Assembly (NCBI GenBank): GCA_016708725.1
Contig: JADJFE010000030.1
Coordinates: 1 to 64,000 of the forward strand
Length of the DNA stretch: 64,000 nt
Source: Candidatus Aalborgicola bjergmarkensis
Lineage (GTDB): Bacteria; Pseudomonadota; Gammaproteobacteria; Burkholderiales; Burkholderiaceae_C
Direction: 5' to 3'
A program made the translations under genes and the position numbers. Shown in pieces: positions 62,441-64,000 of this stretch (position 1 is its first letter; every line of letters starts with the position of its first letter). The notes under the pieces were generated by a model. The model searched no databases. It worked only from the letters and a program-made list of their open reading frames with translations, and was not told the DNA's origin.

Positions 62441-63550
62441 TTACAGCCCGCGATTCAAAATCAGGCCCTTGAGCGCAGCATTCTGGCTATAGGGTCCGCT
62501 GACATGGTCAATGGTCAGCGGTTGATCCGCCTTGATGCCAAGCGCCAGGTGTTCACCATTCATTACCTCACGGCAAGACAACTGGCCTTTACGCAGCGGA
62601 ACTGCCAGATAGAAGTCGCGCTCGAAACTCTCTTTGGTGAATACATAGCCGGGCTCCAGGTCATTTCTTGCGTATGCACCCCGCACGAGCGCATCCAGAT
62701 ATTCGATTTCCTTTCTGGAAATAATGCGCTTGGAACGGCCACGACCACCGCACATTTCCGCAGCCTTGTGGAATGCCTTGAACCAGGTGTCACATTGCTC
62801 GGGTAAGGAGCAGTAAGGTGAAACCGGAACCCCTTCATGGTCAATGTCTATATGGCGTTCCCACGTCCGCACGCCTTTACCGTAGGAAATCAGCATGGAG
62901 GATTGCCAATCGTGGTATTCGTGTGTGGAAAGGCCAATCACATGGTCCGGATACCTGTCTCTCAGGTAATCAATCTGATCGAGTTCAAGTTCGCCATCTT
63001 CTGATGGGTACAAGGACACACAATGATTGATGGCAAGCGGAATATCGCGTTTTTCGTAAAACCGCACCAGATCGTCCAGGTCTTTTTCCGATGCACCACC
63101 CGTGGATGTGATGGTGGGCCGACGGGTGGAAGCGATTTTTTCAATCAATACCCAGTCGTTCATGTCGGAACTGGCTATCTTGATGAGGGGCATATCAAAC
63201 TCGACACAAAGATCGACAGAGGCTTCATCAAAAGGGGTCGCCATGGGGATGCAACTCATGTAGCGAATTTCTTCCACCATGCGTGCAAAATCAGCGCGAC
63301 TCAATCGGGTGTCTTCGGTTTTCTTGATGTAGCGATGTTCGGAAGTCCCCCTGAATTCCGGGTGAATAAATTCATCGACATCGCGGAACTGAAGTTTGAT
63401 TGCTGCCTTGACATTGTTGTAGCGCACGACGGCTGCGTGGTTGCGAATAATTTTCAGCCCGCGCTCCAGCTTGCCCAGGTGGTTATTCGCCAGTTCCAGA
63501 ACAAAGAAATTCTCGAAAAGTTCCCTGTCTTTTTGCTTGATATATCCCAT
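62441..63550 (-). CDS. NeuB-like N-acetylneuraminate/legionaminate synthase family protein
   Basis: 369 residues. TIM-barrel of the NeuB type: FFVLELANNHLGKLERGLKI, AAIKLQFRDVDEFI, IPMATPFDEASVDLC, LIKIASSDMNDWVLIEKI, and GLSTHEYHDW, then a C-terminal SAF/antifreeze-like part (YLAVPLRKGQLSCREVMN). Family members condense phosphoenolpyruvate with an amino-sugar to make nonulosonic acids. It abuts the ThDP gene with no gap. Whether it makes a sialic-acid-like sugar here is unclear, as the other nonulosonate genes are not in view. Confidence 0.82.
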   Translation of the reverse strand: MGYIKQKDRELFENFFVLELANNHLGKLERGLKIIRNHAAVVRYNNVKAAIKLQFRDVDEFIHPEFRGTSEHRYIKKTEDTRLSRADFARMVEEIRYMSCIPMATPFDEASVDLCVEFDMPLIKIASSDMNDWVLIEKIASTRRPTITSTGGASEKDLDDLVRFYEKRDIPLAINHCVSLYPSEDGELELDQIDYLRDRYPDHVIGLSTHEYHDWQSSMLISYGKGVRTWERHIDIDHEGVPVSPYCSLPEQCDTWFKAFHKAAEMCGGRGRSKRIISRKEIEYLDALVRGAYARNDLEPGYVFTKESFERDFYLAVPLRKGQLSCREVMNGEHLALGIKADQPLTIDHVSGPYSQNAALKGLILNRGL

Positions 63551-63570
63551 GAAGCTTTTCCAGTAATCGA

Positions 63571-64000
63571 TTAAAAATTAACCCCGAGATACACCTCGAT
63601 CTTGCGCGCGGTGAATTCCAGCATTTCCTGGGTCAGCGCCGGTTGCACACCAATCCAGAAGGTGTTGTTCATTACGTTATCGGTATTCGTCAAATCACCG
63701 CTGATGCGGTAGCGAGCCCCCATCATATAGGGCTGGCGTGTCAGATTTCCGGCAAACAGCAAGCGTGTGCCGATCTTGTGCTGGTCCAGATAGGTGAGCA
63801 AATCCAGGCGCGTGACGGGGCAGTTTTCCTTGAGTGTGATGGGGAAACCAAACCAGGAAGGATCGGAATGCTCGGTCGCCTGTGGCAGATGCACAAATTC
63901 TTCACAGTCCTTGAGGCGCTCTTTCAGAAAAGCAAAATTGGCTTTGCGCGCACGAATGAAATCACTGGCTTTTTCCAGTTGGGCCAACCCGCACGCCGCT
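63571..64000 (-). CDS. rfbH: RfbH-type CDP-4-dehydro-6-deoxyglucose 3-dehydratase (C-terminal part; runs off window)
   Basis: The last ~142 residues of a DegT/DnrJ-type PLP protein, cut by the window end. ACGLAQLEKASDFIRARKA, LLFAGNLTRQPYMMGARYRI, and GDLTNTDNVMNNTFWIGVQPALT are the C-terminal hallmark blocks of RfbH (E1), the PMP- and [2Fe-2S]-dependent dehydratase that removes the 3-hydroxyl of CDP-4-keto-6-deoxyglucose. It is the first committed step to 3,6-dideoxyhexoses. It heads the visible operon, 20 bp upstream of the NeuB-like gene. Confidence 0.88.
   Translation of the reverse strand, partial: AACGLAQLEKASDFIRARKANFAFLKERLKDCEEFVHLPQATEHSDPSWFGFPITLKENCPVTRLDLLTYLDQHKIGTRLLFAGNLTRQPYMMGARYRISGDLTNTDNVMNNTFWIGVQPALTQEMLEFTARKIEVYLGVNF

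Overview
The window looks like chromosome of a betaproteobacterium of the Burkholderiales, probably Comamonadaceae. The support is the moderately GC-rich tolB-pal-cpoB-tcdA and aroB / leuA blocks, a leuA attenuator leader of the betaproteobacterial kind, and six copies of a degenerate ~50-bp intergenic repeat (core GTGCGGGAGCnGCTA) that I associate with this family from memory. No rRNA, tRNA or CRISPR was seen.

Layout. (1) 1-21,260 is a graveyard of nested mobile elements. An IS21-family remnant on the minus strand (1-~6089) is split inside istA by a decayed large-serine-recombinase element (~1912-5083); the IS21 itself sits in a truncated copy of a second, unnamed element (~6090-6451). Further right, one xenobiotic-acetyltransferase-type gene on the minus strand has been cut into four pieces by three insertions: an IS4-family element (7666-9171, 10-bp target duplication), an unusual IS21-like element carrying zinc-protein, ParB-like, istA and istB genes (9327-19203, 6-bp duplication), and the intact unnamed 525-aa-protein element (19527-21234). 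The ParB-type IS21 was in turn invaded by an IS1634-like element (10331-12100, in the parB-like gene) and by a second four-gene IS21-like element (13955-17337, 7-bp duplication, in istA). Removing the inserts restores open reading frames in the acetyltransferase (702 nt), the parB-like gene (1038 nt) and istA (1470 nt).

(2) 21.4-32.2 kb holds protein-modification type genes: a TPR-methyltransferase fusion, a methyltransferase with a regulatory tail, a GT41 O-GlcNAc-transferase-like protein coupled to a small methyltransferase, an IS110-family transposase with one amber codon, a PD-(D/E)XK-like protein without its Glu-Lys pair, and a Uma2 nuclease. (3) 32.5-39.2 kb holds two toxin-antitoxin pairs (MazE/AbrB-PIN with a palindromic operator; a VapBC-like pair), a minus-strand lipid A / O-antigen set (GT2, O-antigen ligase, msbA) and another GT2. 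(4) 39.2-46.4 kb is housekeeping: tolB-pal-cpoB-tcdA, aroB, leuL leader, leuA, and an SPFH lipoprotein.

(5) 46.5-55.5 kb is a tightly overlapping five-gene signalling operon on the minus strand: chemoreceptor, TonB-dependent receptor, YfiR, hybrid histidine kinase, and REC-PAS-GGDEF-EAL protein. It looks like one device linking an outer-membrane signal to c-di-GMP. (6) 55.8-64.0 kb is a minus-strand sugar operon running off the window: RfbH-type dehydratase, NeuB-like synthase, acetolactate-synthase-like ThDP enzyme, FkbM and TylF methyltransferases, a C-methyltransferase, an epimerase/reductase and a HAD phosphatase. RfbH next to a ThDP carboligase suggests a branched-chain 3,6-dideoxy sugar in a surface glycan.
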